A stretch of 48,349 bases of DNA from an uncultured Verrucomicrobiota bacterium (GCA_903873415.1 CAIQOK010000183.1:1-48349), one strand, 5' to 3'. Numbered from the stretch's first letter, positions 37,204 through 47,001 are shown. Notes: generated by a model from the sequence alone, not told the origin. Numbers and translations: made by a program.

Positions 37204-38583
37204 TCAAAGTGCGGATTTGGTTGTCGGCCAAAGTCCTTGGCGAAATTCCGGGTGGGTTTGTCTGAGGATTTTTGCAATCCGGCTCCGCTCTTCCGGGGGC
37301 AGGTAGGCGTAGCGCGGATCGGGTGCCGTTGGACTCAGGGCGCGGCTGAGCCGGACAACAATGAGTTGCTTCAATTCAGGAGGCAAAGTGCGGAAACAAT
37401 CCGAATAGATGAGGTGGCTGCACCGGTTTTTGAACAGACGCCCCGCCAGTTGGAAATCCTTGAGGGAACCCCCGTCTTCACTTCGGGGCCCGCGCTCGCA
37501 AAAGGCCTTTTGAAAGGACTTGTCTCCCGCAAGTCCCGCCGGCAAGGGGGCTTCATTCCTCGAAAGCAAATTGTCCACCACGTCCTGGGCCGCCCCGTCA
37601 AAGACGTGCCGCACGCTTTCGTAGGCCGGTTCTCCGGTCACCGGCTCTTTCAATTCAAGTTGGAGGTTTTTCTGGTAGGCCAGCATCCGGCGACAGTCCA
37701 TCCCGGCCCGGGTGAGGCTGTTTTGCACTGCCGTCTGGTGCTCGAAAACCAAGAGCGCAACGATATCGCTGCCCTCAGCCAGATAGGACTCCGTCGAAAA
37801 GAACTTGGAGAGGTGGAGTGTGTTGGCTCCGCGTTTGAGATCCACCACCAGCCGGTCATCTTTATCCTGAGCGGTGACATTACCGCGATGCAGGCTTTTG
37901 CCGTGCCTGCCCGTCACATACCAGCCCGCCCAGCGGTTCGTGAAGGGAGTGCGGAAATCCACCACCTCCGAACCGAACCGAAACAAGGGTTCGCCCGTTG
38001 TATCCGTGTAGACCGAGCGGGTGAAAACACCCGGAATCCCCCGCACAAACATCCCGCCATGACAGGTCATGCAATTGCCGTCCCGGACAAAGTCCGGTCG
38101 GGCCGCGTTCGGATCGAAGCTGTAAAAGACCGGACCGAGTTGCGGGTCGATGGCACAGATCTCAATCAGGCCTCCGGGCACCCAGCCCACATAGCAGGAG
38201 TCGGAAAAATAGAGGGCCCGGGGACGATGCGGTCCGATGGCTTCACGCTGGAAGCTGGTTTTGGAGAAAACGAGCAGCTGACTCTCCACCGGGATCCCAA
38301 GCTCCAGCAGGAGGCGGCGCACGATTTCTTTTCCGCCTCCCGTCCATTTCAATTCGCCTGATGCCATCCTGGCCTGTAACCTCGTCACCGCATCCTTGGC
38401 ATGGGTGGTGGAGTAGCTCACGGGCGCTTGGTCATACTCTTCCACGCCTTGAGCCCCGGATGGAAAAGGGTTCAACAAGGCGAATGCCAGCAGCGCAAAC
38501 ATCGACAGAGGCCTCACCAAAGCGCGGTCTTTACCCGCCACTCCCAGGCCTGCCTGCCACCTGAAGCCGGATAGCTGTTGCAT
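37204..38583 (-). CDS. Exported monoheme protein of unknown function
   Basis: A 459-residue protein with a signal peptide (hydrophobic MFALLAFALLNPFPSGAQG near 28-46) and one covalent heme motif, CMTCH (Cys171, Cys174, His175), inside a longer domain that resembles no common cytochrome family. A nearby segment GVFTRSVYTDTTGEPLFRFG follows. Such proteins occur in planctomycetes and Verrucomicrobiota as unassigned cytochromes. ATG 38583 is used; a TTG at 38595 is possible and has an AAGGGAG close by. Its surroundings suggest periplasmic electron transfer. Confidence 0.65.
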   Translation of the reverse strand: MQQLSGFRWQAGLGVAGKDRALVRPLSMFALLAFALLNPFPSGAQGVEEYDQAPVSYSTTHAKDAVTRLQARMASGELKWTGGGKEIVRRLLLELGIPVESQLLVFSKTSFQREAIGPHRPRALYFSDSCYVGWVPGGLIEICAIDPQLGPVFYSFDPNAARPDFVRDGNCMTCHGGMFVRGIPGVFTRSVYTDTTGEPLFRFGSEVVDFRTPFTNRWAGWYVTGRHGKSLHRGNVTAQDKDDRLVVDLKRGANTLHLSKFFSTESYLAEGSDIVALLVFEHQTAVQNSLTRAGMDCRRMLAYQKNLQLELKEPVTGEPAYESVRHVFDGAAQDVVDNLLSRNEAPLPAGLAGDKSFQKAFCERGPRSEDGGSLKDFQLAGRLFKNRCSHLIYSDCFRTLPPELKQLIVVRLSRALSPTAPDPRYAYLPPEERSRIAKILRQTHPEFRQGLWPTTKSAL

Positions 38584-38675
38584 CAGGTCGATCAATTCTC
38601 CCTTTTTAAAAAGCCTTGAATCACAATTAAAACTTATAATCTAAAAACTGTGGGGAAGCAATAAGGAACGCAAGA

Positions 38676-38805
38676 AACGCCCCAGTCCCGGCAGGGGCGG
38701 CACGGTGCGGCAAGGAGCAACCGGCAAGGGCGAAGAACACGCGCAAAACAAATTGGATTTCCCTGGATTGCGCGTCTGCCGTTTGTGCCGCTCCTCCGGA
38801 GCTTC
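38676..38805 (-). repeat. REP-like intergenic repeat, copy B
   Basis: Read on the minus strand it starts with AGCTCC-GGA-GGAGCGG and includes GCGCAATCC, TTTTGCGCGTGTTCTTCGCC and a CCGCCCCTGCCGGGACTGG end. The order and spacing match copy A at 29065-29180. Confidence 0.7.
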
Positions 38806-39223
38806 TAGAAAGACAATTCAGGCACGAAGTCCCGGTTGACACTCATGATCATGACCGCATCAACCCTCTTGGAGGATCGGGCCCGCAGTCATTCGCCCAA
38901 AGTGCCTGGACTGGCGCACTTGGCCAGCCCAATCAGCCCGGCGAGCACTTGGTCTTGCCCCAGCCGAGTCCGGCCAAGAGCTGCTGTTAGTGAAGGGGGA
39001 AATGCCGGCAGCTAAGTGACTGGTTGCAAGAGCGGAGTGTGGGGCCGGGTTCCGGGGCGTGGGATTTGTGCTGCGCCAGCTCCCGCAGCGGTCTAACCGC
39101 CGCATGGTGGGCGGGTGGGCGGCGAGGGAGATCAGGGAATTTAGGGCGGCGGCGAAGCATTGCCCCACCTTTGGCACCGGGGAGCGGATTAATAGGCTTA
39201 TCAATCCGCCCCCGTGGATGGGG
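38806..39223. other. Intergenic region, no gene recognised
   Basis: Between the repeat and the ThuA-like gene. Open frames are arginine/serine-rich with no family likeness. A hairpin-capable segment near 39190-39215 (GGATTAATAGGC... to ...ATCAATCC) lies just after the ThuA-like stop and could help termination. Confidence 0.45.
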
Positions 39224-40231
39224 TTATTCCAAATCCGCCGGTTTGACGCCCGTCTTGAACTTTCCAAAGCCGAAGGGGCTGGGATGGTATTCGCCCACGT
39301 AATCCACATTCGCATGTGCCGGAATCTTTTTGCCCAAGCCGGTTTGCCACAGGCAGGCATTGACCACCAACCGCCTTAGTCCGGCGCTCTGCAAATCCGT
39401 CGCCGCTCCCATCGTGGTGGTGAGGATCTGGTTGGTCTTGCCTCCGCTGCCCTCGTAATTCCGAATCCAGACCAGCGGCATCATAGGATTGTTTTTCGGG
39501 CCGTCTAGCGGGGCGTCTGTCGGATTCATGCCGGTCAGAACCTGTCCTCGGACAAGCACCTGAGTGGTGGCGGGAAGATGGGTGACGCCGTAGACATCGG
39601 TTGGCCCCCAGATATCTGTGACGCCGCGGAGCAGGGGATGGGATTTGAATTCAGGGGAGATGATGCCGCGGGTGCTTTGGTGGCCGTGGTCGCCGTGGTG
39701 GTTGATCCACGTTTCGCCCAACACCTGCTGGCCGAAGCCGCCGGGCCAGGTCTTGCTCTGCCAGTCGTAGTTGGCGAAGGGACTCTGCTTGTTGCGGCTG
39801 TAGGCAAAGGCATGCGTGCTGGTCCGCAGCCCGATGACCGGCTTGCCGGCGTTGACATAATCCACAAAGTGTCTCATTTGCTCGTCGGGCAGCTCCCGGA
39901 AACGAAGCAGCATCACACACAAGTCGGCCGAGTCGAGCGCCTCCATCCCGGGAATGTTGGTCTGCAGGTTGGGGTCGATCGCGCCGTCCTTCGGGTTGAT
40001 GGCAAATAGCACGGTGCAGTTGAACCCGTAACGCGCTGCAAGGATCTTGGCCAGCATGGGCAACCCCTCTTCGGAGCGGTATTCCTCGTCCCCGCTCAGC
40101 AAGACGATGCGTTTGCCATTGGCCAGATGGCCTTTGCCTTCATAGGTGGCCCAGTCTTTGGCGGTGGCCTCGGGCGCGGCGGTCAGTGTCAGAAAGGCGG
40201 CGAGCGTGAGGCAATGGAATTTCTTGATCAT
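39224..40231 (-). CDS. Exported ThuA-like (class I glutamine amidotransferase-like) protein
   Basis: A 335-residue protein with a signal peptide (MIKKFHCLTLAAFLTLTAAPEATA). The body is ThuA-like, a flavodoxin-like fold named after trehalose utilisation: VLLSGDEEYRSEEGLP, LCVMLLRFRELPDEQM, GLRTSTHAF, a His-rich WINHHGDHGHQ and VTDIWGPTDVYGVTHL. Its start overlaps the stop of the upstream gene by 4 bases (ATGA), so the two are translationally coupled. In PVC bacteria ThuA-like proteins often sit beside sugar oxidoreductases and heme proteins, as here. The exact reaction is not known. Confidence 0.8.
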   Translation of the reverse strand: MIKKFHCLTLAAFLTLTAAPEATAKDWATYEGKGHLANGKRIVLLSGDEEYRSEEGLPMLAKILAARYGFNCTVLFAINPKDGAIDPNLQTNIPGMEALDSADLCVMLLRFRELPDEQMRHFVDYVNAGKPVIGLRTSTHAFAYSRNKQSPFANYDWQSKTWPGGFGQQVLGETWINHHGDHGHQSTRGIISPEFKSHPLLRGVTDIWGPTDVYGVTHLPATTQVLVRGQVLTGMNPTDAPLDGPKNNPMMPLVWIRNYEGSGGKTNQILTTTMGAATDLQSAGLRRLVVNACLWQTGLGKKIPAHANVDYVGEYHPSPFGFGKFKTGVKPADLE

Positions 40232-42120
40232 GGTTGGTGCTGGTGTTCGTGGGTGGGGATTGCTCCGCCGGATTTCAAATAGGCGAGCAGGTTGGAGATT
40301 TCCTCTTTCGAGAGGGCGTTGAGCAGGCCTGCCGGCATCATGGATGAGGAGCGGGCTTTCCGGGTTTTGATATCGGCCTTTTTCACCGATTGCATCAGCG
40401 TGGCTGCCGGTCCGGTTTGCAACATTAGGGATTCAGCGCTTTCGCTCAGGATCATTCCCGCGACTTCGTCGCCGTTGTTCAGTTCAAAGTCGAAGGCTTG
40501 GTAGCGATTGCTGATGATCAGCGAAGGTTCGAGGATCTGCTGTAGAACCAGGGTGGCGTTGTTCTGGTAACGCTGGAAAACATCGGTCAGTTCCGGCCCG
40601 TAATCGACTCCTTCCAGGCCGAGCTTGTGGCAGGTGATGCAGGCCAGACTGGAGAAAAGCTCCTTGCCGCGCGGGATGTTGCTGGCGGAATCCGCTTTGG
40701 CAGGGTCCTCCGAGAAGTCTGAAATTTTCCACTCGGTCATCTTCGGTGCCTTCGCGGCATGCCTGGCCAGATAGGCGTCCACATCCGTGACCACCGCCAG
40801 GGTGCCAACCATCCGCCGCCAGTGACCCGGAAAGGTGCAGACGTATTGGTAATCGCCCGGTTCCGTGGGGGCCACAAAGCTCAGCCGGGCCTGGTGTCCG
40901 GGTTCGACCAGCTTCATGGACTGGAGGATTTTCGGGGATTTCGGGGTGTAGAGTCGTCCTTGAGCGTCCGGTTCGGCCGTCATTTTTTCCGCCGCCAAAC
41001 CGATCTCCTCCACCGCTCCGGGTTTGACCACCACCAGGTTGTGCGGCATGGAGTCTTCGTTGATCAGGACGATTGTCAGCGGTTTGCCGGCCTCGACCAC
41101 GATCAGCGTTTTGTTATAGAGCATCTGTTCCTGAATGGTGCGGATCACGAACACACTTACCCCCAAGGCGCGCAGTGTTTTATTGAAGTTCGCGGCCCGG
41201 TCTGCCGGCAGAAGCGTCGTCAGTTCGGTGGCCATTTGGAAGGCCGTGACCGGCCCTGTTTCGGTGCGCCCCTCAACCGGTATATTCTGCAGGTATGACA
41301 CCAGGCTTTCCACCAGACCTTGGGCGCTTTCCTTGGGCCAAAGTCCGCGGGGAATCCGCTGTAGACCGGCCAGAGCCGTCTCGCGCTCAACCCCGGATTT
41401 GAGCAGTCCGGCCAGCGTGGTGAAGGTTTCCACGTCATGGCCGGGGATCGATGGGATGGAGCTCATCGCGGCGCGGCGCAGTCCCGGCGGATCGGCCAGA
41501 TGCAAGAGCGGTTCGACTTTGCCATAAAAGGCGGATCTCAGCTTTGCATCGCGGATCAGAGGCAGGCTTAGGATCAAATCGGCCTGCTGGTCTGGGTTGG
41601 CGGTGGTTTCTTTCCACACCCGGTCCCCTCCATTGTCCGCGAGGATGAGGCCCGCGAAGGCGATCTGGCGGGTCAGAGGAAGTTGGGACGCGGCGGCGGT
41701 TTTTTCCAGCGCGGCGCGTTTTGCCGCCAGATCGGCGGGTGGCGATTGGAGCACGAGGGTGGACAGATCGCGGAGGACATCCTGAGAGGATTCACCTTTG
41801 TTATCCAGGACTGCCAAGGCGTTGAGCAATTCAGTCAGCGCATCCGAGTGATGCAGTTTGGCCAGGCCCTCCACTGCTTCCGCACGGTATTTCCGGTCCA
41901 GTCCCTTGCGCTGCAGCAGGGCCGCATAGACGAACTCTCCCCGGGGCGCCTCTGAGAGTTCCTTTGTGGACAGGCGTCCCAGAACATAGGCCGCTGCCAC
42001 CGGGCTCTTTGGCAGGAAGAACGTTTTGTTGGTTGTTTCCTCAGCCCGGGCCGGCTGCCCCACCGTGGTGGAGAGGCAGGCGGCCAGAAACAGATTGCGC
42101 AAGGATCTGCAGGTGCTCAT
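40228..42120 (-). CDS. Exported HEAT/cupredoxin/PVC heme-binding protein
   Basis: A 630-residue protein with a signal peptide. The first 300 residues are helical repeats of HEAT type. Then comes a type 1 copper domain (about 330-445), with ligands His360 (MPHNL) and Cys428, His433 and Met437 in CTFPGHWRRM. The last domain (about 480-625) is the PVC-type heme-binding domain with the motif CITCH (Cys494, Cys497, His498) and the downstream SRYQAF/MPAGL-like segments of that family. It should move electrons in the periplasm, perhaps from the neighbouring beta-propeller protein. It is coupled by a 4-base overlap to the ThuA-like gene and begins just after the next gene upstream ends. Confidence 0.88.
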   Translation of the reverse strand: MSTCRSLRNLFLAACLSTTVGQPARAEETTNKTFFLPKSPVAAAYVLGRLSTKELSEAPRGEFVYAALLQRKGLDRKYRAEAVEGLAKLHHSDALTELLNALAVLDNKGESSQDVLRDLSTLVLQSPPADLAAKRAALEKTAAASQLPLTRQIAFAGLILADNGGDRVWKETTANPDQQADLILSLPLIRDAKLRSAFYGKVEPLLHLADPPGLRRAAMSSIPSIPGHDVETFTTLAGLLKSGVERETALAGLQRIPRGLWPKESAQGLVESLVSYLQNIPVEGRTETGPVTAFQMATELTTLLPADRAANFNKTLRALGVSVFVIRTIQEQMLYNKTLIVVEAGKPLTIVLINEDSMPHNLVVVKPGAVEEIGLAAEKMTAEPDAQGRLYTPKSPKILQSMKLVEPGHQARLSFVAPTEPGDYQYVCTFPGHWRRMVGTLAVVTDVDAYLARHAAKAPKMTEWKISDFSEDPAKADSASNIPRGKELFSSLACITCHKLGLEGVDYGPELTDVFQRYQNNATLVLQQILEPSLIISNRYQAFDFELNNGDEVAGMILSESAESLMLQTGPAATLMQSVKKADIKTRKARSSSMMPAGLLNALSKEEISNLLAYLKSGGAIPTHEHQHQP

Positions 42121-42142
42121 GGAGTGCGTGGCTGGCAGTCGC

Positions 42143-44830
42143 TTAAGGCTTGGTATACTTGTCGAGCTGCTTCATCGTTTCATCGAGGCAGTATTTGATG
42201 TAATAATCCGGCTTGTTCGGATCGGTTTCCTTATCCAACGCCGACAGGGCAACCTCCGCCGCCTTGGCGGTTTTGAAGAAACTGCAAGCACGGATCGCTT
42301 CCAGACGGACGCGGGGGCTTTCGTCCTTGACCTGCACTTCGAGCAGGGTCAGGGGGTCTTTGACCCGGTCGCGCCAGTAGCACAGGACACGGGTGGCCGC
42401 CGCGCGGGCGTGGTAGTCGGGGGAGCGGAGCATTCGCTGGAGAAAAACCTCATCCACAACGTTGTGCCATTGATGCACCCAGAGCGCCTCGGTCAGGTGA
42501 TGCTCATAGTCCTTGTCCTTTGGATCGAGGCCTGCGACCCATTTTTTGAGGGCGGCAATCACTTCCGGGCTTTCATGCTTGCTTAGTTCGATTTTGGCGC
42601 GGGTGCGGACGTCGTTTTCCGGGGTCGTGAGCAGGTCGAGCAGTTTGCCGACCGGTTCCCCGTCCACCTTGGCCACCTTGAGCAGGGGACGGCCTTCGTA
42701 GGTTATCCGGTAAATCCGGCCGTGCGACTTGTCACGATGGGGATCGCGGATGTGATGTTGCATGTGGCCGATCAGGGGTTTGGCCCAGTCGGCAAAATAG
42801 ATGGAGCCGTCGGGGGCCACGCAGACGGCGCTGGGGCGGAAGTTGGGGTCATCCGAACTTACCAGGCCCTCGATTTTTTCAACGTCTTTGCCGGCGGCAT
42901 TCTGGACGCGGGTCACGCCCAGAGTTTCGCCCTTCAGGCCGGAACCCTCTTCGGTGACTTTGACGCGGTAGATGCCCTGAAATCCGATGACATTGCAGTT
43001 GAGGAAATTGCCTTGAAACTCCTCCGGGAAATGGCGGCTCGAGATCAGGCCCGTGCCGGGGCAGGGGCGGGAAGGCCGTTTCCAGAATTGTTTCATGCCC
43101 GCATGCTTTTTCGGATAGTCGATGAACCCGCTGAAGGCCGGGCCGAAGAAGCTCTCGTTGCCGGTCGCGTCTGTGATGAAGTCGTTCCCCCAGTAATCAA
43201 AGACCCGGCCGTGCGGGTTGGCAAAACCATACGCCACGTAACGCTCGAATTTCCCCGTCAGCGGCTCAAGCCGGTAGATGCAACCATCCTCGTTTCGCAC
43301 AGGCCCGGTGGCCGTCTCCACTTGCGTGCGGTGGAACACGCCGTCGCTCAAATACGTCGCGCCGCCCGGATCCATCACCAGTGCGTTGGCCGTGTGGTGC
43401 GAGTCGGCCGAATCCATTCCCATCAGCACCCGCTCCTTCCAGTCCGCCTTCCCATCCCCGTTCGTGTCGCGGGCAAACCACAGGTCGGGTGCCTGCATCA
43501 CCAAAACCCCGTCCTTGTAGAAGGTGAAACCCGTCGGGCAGTTCAGGCCGTCCAGAAAAGTCGTCATCTTGTCCGCCTTCCCATCATGGTTGCGATCCTC
43601 GAACACCAGCAGCTTGTCGGTCACCGTATCCGTCGGCGTCAGCTCCGGATAGCTCGGCCAGGCCGCAACCCAGAGCCGGCCCTTGGTGTCGAAGCCCATC
43701 TGCACCGGGCTGACCAGCTCGGGATAGTTTTCTTCGCTGGCGAAGAGCGTCACTTTGCAGCCCGGCGGAACCGTCATGTGTTTAATGGCATCTTCCCCGC
43801 TGAGAAAAGGGGCAATCTGCGGCTTGTTCGAGGCAATGCTCTTTACCGGGGGCAGGTTGGAGTCGTCCACCTTCAGATCTCCACCCTTGGCCACAGCCCA
43901 GATGCGCGCATCCCGGTTGGCCGTCTTCACGTCCCGCTGCGCCATCTCATCCTGCATGATGTCGTAGTTTGAAATCTCCGGACCGCTCTTGCCGTCTTTG
44001 GGGAACTTGAGCTGCGAACGGCCGCCATACACGTTGAAGCCGTCCACGGTGCGGTAACGGGCGTGCCACTCGGCATTCTTGTCCAACACCGCGGCGCGCA
44101 GCTTCTCAAATCCGGACGTGGGCGCTTTCTGGCCAATCAGTTTGGCGAAGATCGCCTGCGCCAGCAGACGGTCGCCTGCATCGGTCAGGTGCAGCGTGTT
44201 GAAGGTCAGATGGGTGTCCAGCTTGGCTACCTGAGTGTAGAGCTGCTGCGAAATGTGGAACAGGTCGACGAAGGGCACGTCGTTGGACTGAGCCACCTCG
44301 GCCATCACCGCGGTGTATTTTTCCAGGTTCGCATTGTTGGCCGCCGGATCAGGCATGTTCGGATCCTTGAGCTTTTCATTTGCGATGGGCGCGAATAAGA
44401 CGACGCGCGGGGCCCCTTTGCCACTATAGTTCTTTGTCTTCGCATCCTTCAGGAATTTGTCCACGTCCTGCTTGAACTTGTCCAGCCCCGCTTCGCCGGC
44501 GAAGGATTCGTTGCATCCGAAAAACGCAAGGATCACATCGGTCTTGGTCTTCGTCAGCCACTGGTCGGGGGAGCCGAAGTTTTCCGACCGGCGCCGCAGG
44601 GCCACCTCATCCCCGGCCACGGCCAGGTTGCGGAAAACCAGATCGTGTTTGGGGAATTGGGCGACGAGGTAGGTTTCCAGCCAGCCATCGTGCTGCATGC
44701 GGTCGGCCAAGGTGCCGCCAATGAGCGAGAGGTGGTCGCCCGGGTTGAGTTGGAGCGCCGCGCCCAAACTCCGGAGCGGAGCGGCGGCGCAACAGAAGAG
44801 GAACAGGGCTAGGAACAGGTGTTTTTTCAT
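42143..44830 (-). CDS. Exported SGNH-like plus membrane-bound-dehydrogenase-type protein
   Basis: An 895-residue protein with a signal peptide (MKKHLFLALFLFCCAAAPLRS). Residues about 28-240 are SGNH-like, but the nucleophile motif reads LIGGTLADR (Thr40 instead of Ser). An N-x-E motif lies at 107 (GCNES) and the last block is NTLHLTDAG. Residues about 330-700 form the beta-propeller 'membrane-bound dehydrogenase' domain common in PVC bacteria (PPGCKVTLFASE, VSPVQMGFDTKGRLWVAAWP, CVAPDGSIYFADW), and the C-terminus is HEAT-like. No CxxCH is present, so the heme is presumably supplied by the next gene. The gap to that gene is 22 bases. Its substrate is unknown. Confidence 0.85.
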   Translation of the reverse strand: MKKHLFLALFLFCCAAAPLRSLGAALQLNPGDHLSLIGGTLADRMQHDGWLETYLVAQFPKHDLVFRNLAVAGDEVALRRRSENFGSPDQWLTKTKTDVILAFFGCNESFAGEAGLDKFKQDVDKFLKDAKTKNYSGKGAPRVVLFAPIANEKLKDPNMPDPAANNANLEKYTAVMAEVAQSNDVPFVDLFHISQQLYTQVAKLDTHLTFNTLHLTDAGDRLLAQAIFAKLIGQKAPTSGFEKLRAAVLDKNAEWHARYRTVDGFNVYGGRSQLKFPKDGKSGPEISNYDIMQDEMAQRDVKTANRDARIWAVAKGGDLKVDDSNLPPVKSIASNKPQIAPFLSGEDAIKHMTVPPGCKVTLFASEENYPELVSPVQMGFDTKGRLWVAAWPSYPELTPTDTVTDKLLVFEDRNHDGKADKMTTFLDGLNCPTGFTFYKDGVLVMQAPDLWFARDTNGDGKADWKERVLMGMDSADSHHTANALVMDPGGATYLSDGVFHRTQVETATGPVRNEDGCIYRLEPLTGKFERYVAYGFANPHGRVFDYWGNDFITDATGNESFFGPAFSGFIDYPKKHAGMKQFWKRPSRPCPGTGLISSRHFPEEFQGNFLNCNVIGFQGIYRVKVTEEGSGLKGETLGVTRVQNAAGKDVEKIEGLVSSDDPNFRPSAVCVAPDGSIYFADWAKPLIGHMQHHIRDPHRDKSHGRIYRITYEGRPLLKVAKVDGEPVGKLLDLLTTPENDVRTRAKIELSKHESPEVIAALKKWVAGLDPKDKDYEHHLTEALWVHQWHNVVDEVFLQRMLRSPDYHARAAATRVLCYWRDRVKDPLTLLEVQVKDESPRVRLEAIRACSFFKTAKAAEVALSALDKETDPNKPDYYIKYCLDETMKQLDKYTKP

Positions 44831-44919
44831 CGTAGCAGGTTTGGTTTTATGGATTAAAGCGCAAAGCAAAGGACGGCCTGGCCGTCTTTTTATTCATCCG
44901 CCCGTTCCCCGGGCACGGG

Positions 44920-46275
44920 TCATTTCCAAGCATCGGTGCGGAACGGCGAGGCTGGAAGCCCCGCGCCGTTGTAGAGATTGCAATCCGGATTGTCCTGCCA
45001 GGCGTAACGCACGGCGGCAGGGTTCTTCACTGCGGGATTGGATACAACCACCGTTTTGCCGGCAATCTCCGCCCGGGCCGGCAGCCATTGGCGATCGGCC
45101 CCGGCAATGGTAAATCCTCTCAGGTCGCCTTCTTTGGACATTAAGCCCCCGTCGGCGTGCGTGAATTTAAGCACCACTTCGCCGGCCCGAAACTCCTGAC
45201 CCGCCGGGAGTGGACCGGAGGTGGACCCGACTGGTTTTCCGTAGACCGTGCCCAGAGCCCACAGTGAGAGACGCCGGGCCGTTTCCTGCTTGTTCTTGGG
45301 ATGAATGTTGCCCGCCTCACCGATATCCACCGTGATGGCCATGCCGGTTTTGGGCAGTTCAAGCGCCTTGAGCTGGCCTTCGCGGACCAAGCACCAGGCT
45401 TCGGCGCGCTCCTTGTAGTTCGGCAGCTGCGCCCAGCCAAACGGAAAATCAATTCCCCAGCGCTGACGCCAATCTTTCACCAGCAGCATCAGCTGCGAAT
45501 GATAATTAACCGACTGCTCAATGCTCCGCGCATTGGCCTCGCCCTGATACCAGATCACCCCGGCAATAGAGTATGGGATCAGCGGAGAGATTTTGCCGTT
45601 GAACAGGTCGCCGCGTCCGTCGCCGGGTTTCGCCTGCTGCGCCTCGGGCGAAATCCATGATTCGATGGATGTCGCGCCCACCGAAGAGTTGATCAGTCCG
45701 ACGGGCACGTTCAGCGCCTTGTGCAGTTCGCCCCCGAAGAAATACAGCACGGCAGAAAAACGTCCGATCGTCTCCGGATTACAGACCTTCCAGGTACCGA
45801 CGCAGTCGGACTGGGCGTTGGTGGCACCGCGGGATTCGACCTTGAACATGCGGATGCGGGGCTGGTCCGATTCCGCTTTGGTGGCGGGAAAGTTTCTGGC
45901 CTCCTGGGCGGGTTGGGCCATGTTGGATTGCCCGCTGCCCAGCCACACTTCCCCAACCAGCACATCGTGCACGATCAGAGTGTTGCTTCCCTGCACCTGC
46001 AATGAATAGGGTCCGCCGTTTGGCAGGGGCGGCAGTGAAATCATCCATTTCCCCCCGGGCGTTGTGCGGGTCGTCTTGGTTTTTCCGGCGATGCACACGC
46101 TCACGCGCTCGCCCGGCGCGGCCCAGCCCCAGAGCGGGGCCTTGCGATCCTGCTGTAAAACCATGTGATCTGAAATGATCGACGGCAGTCGCACATCGGC
46201 CCTGACGCCAGAGGTGGCGGTCCAAAGTAGCCCGGTGCCCAAGGCCAGGCGCAATGCTGTAGAAAAAGAGTTCAT
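44920..46275 (-). CDS. Sialate O-acetylesterase-like exported protein
   Basis: A 451-residue protein with a signal peptide (cleavage near VRADV). After a beta-rich domain (VRLPSIISDHMVLQQDRKAP) comes the SASA esterase domain. The nucleophile Ser117 lies in GSGQSNMA, the middle motif is GVIWYQGEAN and the Asp/His region is DIGEAGNIHPKNK. It is likely to remove acetyl groups from carbohydrates, such as sialic acid or plant polysaccharides. It is the first of the six exported minus-strand genes and lies about 89 bases before the beta-propeller gene. Confidence 0.88.
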   Translation of the reverse strand: MNSFSTALRLALGTGLLWTATSGVRADVRLPSIISDHMVLQQDRKAPLWGWAAPGERVSVCIAGKTKTTRTTPGGKWMISLPPLPNGGPYSLQVQGSNTLIVHDVLVGEVWLGSGQSNMAQPAQEARNFPATKAESDQPRIRMFKVESRGATNAQSDCVGTWKVCNPETIGRFSAVLYFFGGELHKALNVPVGLINSSVGATSIESWISPEAQQAKPGDGRGDLFNGKISPLIPYSIAGVIWYQGEANARSIEQSVNYHSQLMLLVKDWRQRWGIDFPFGWAQLPNYKERAEAWCLVREGQLKALELPKTGMAITVDIGEAGNIHPKNKQETARRLSLWALGTVYGKPVGSTSGPLPAGQEFRAGEVVLKFTHADGGLMSKEGDLRGFTIAGADRQWLPARAEIAGKTVVVSNPAVKNPAAVRYAWQDNPDCNLYNGAGLPASPFRTDAWK

Positions 46276-46778
46276 GGCCGGTTTTTATGACTGAGAGAGA
46301 ATACTGCCATCCGTGCCGCAGGCCTCCAAATAGAGTTTTCGAAGAGGCTGTAGTTCATTTGTGTCGGGTCCACCCTTTGGCCTGCCGTAGTCCGGCAAAA
46401 TTCAGCCGTTTCCCCACGCCGGGTTGGCCGTCTTTGATTCCACATCAGCATCGGTCACTACCCCGGGTCTTGACGTTCCCTTAAGGTCTGTCCGCGTAGG
46501 ATATTTGCCTGGGGTGGGGAACACTTTTGGCACCGGGGTAGGCGGGCCGCAATTTGGGATCTTCAAGCTGTTTTTCGCCAGGGGCGGTCGTCCACTGACT
46601 TTTTCAGGAGACGGAGAATTGAGGATCCTTTGTTTTGGGTGCGGGCAATGATGTGTGAATCAGCTGCGAAAAATCTTGCCCGATTTTCTTCCTCTGCCAT
46701 AATTTGATTCTGCGCTGTTAACTGGCGCAGCGTTCCTTGTCCTCGATCACTTTCCGGTCGGGGTCAAAGTAAACAGTA
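46276..46778. other. Intergenic region before the tRNA, no gene recognised
   Basis: About 500 bases between the esterase and tRNA-Lys. I see no convincing gene or strong promoter. It shares a 13-base word (TTTGGCACCGGGG) with 39171, which is not long enough to define a repeat. Confidence 0.45.
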
Positions 46779-46854
46779 GCCTCGGTAGCTCAATTGGCAG
46801 AGCAGTTGACTCTTAATCAATTGGTTGACGGTTCAAGTCCGTCCCGAGGCACCA
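46779..46854 (+). tRNA. tRNA-Lys (anticodon CTT)
   Basis: A complete cloverleaf. Acceptor GCCTCGG pairs with CCGAGGC, D-arm GCTC/GAGC, anticodon stem GTTGA/TCAAT with loop CTCTTAA (anticodon CTT), T-arm GACGG-TTCAAGT-CCGTC. The CCA end is encoded (46852-46854). It lies about 180 bases before a tyrosine integrase gene on the same strand, which makes its 3' end a likely attachment site. Confidence 0.95.
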
Positions 46855-47001
46855 CTTCTCCCACCCTTCCAAACTACCAGAAAATGGCTGTTTTATGGCA
46901 TTTTTGAGGTGTTTTAACGCTTTTTTGCCTCTTTTTTAAGTTAGATCGGCTTATTCATAGCATTCGATCGGTATGCCAGAAGTGGCCTTATAATGCCTTG
47001 A

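Noticed and set aside
39171-39183. 13-base word shared with about 46525
   Set aside because: Too short and without extended similarity on either side.
46424-46651. Frame before tRNA-Lys
   Set aside because: 75 codons, no domain and no ribosome-binding site; likely chance.
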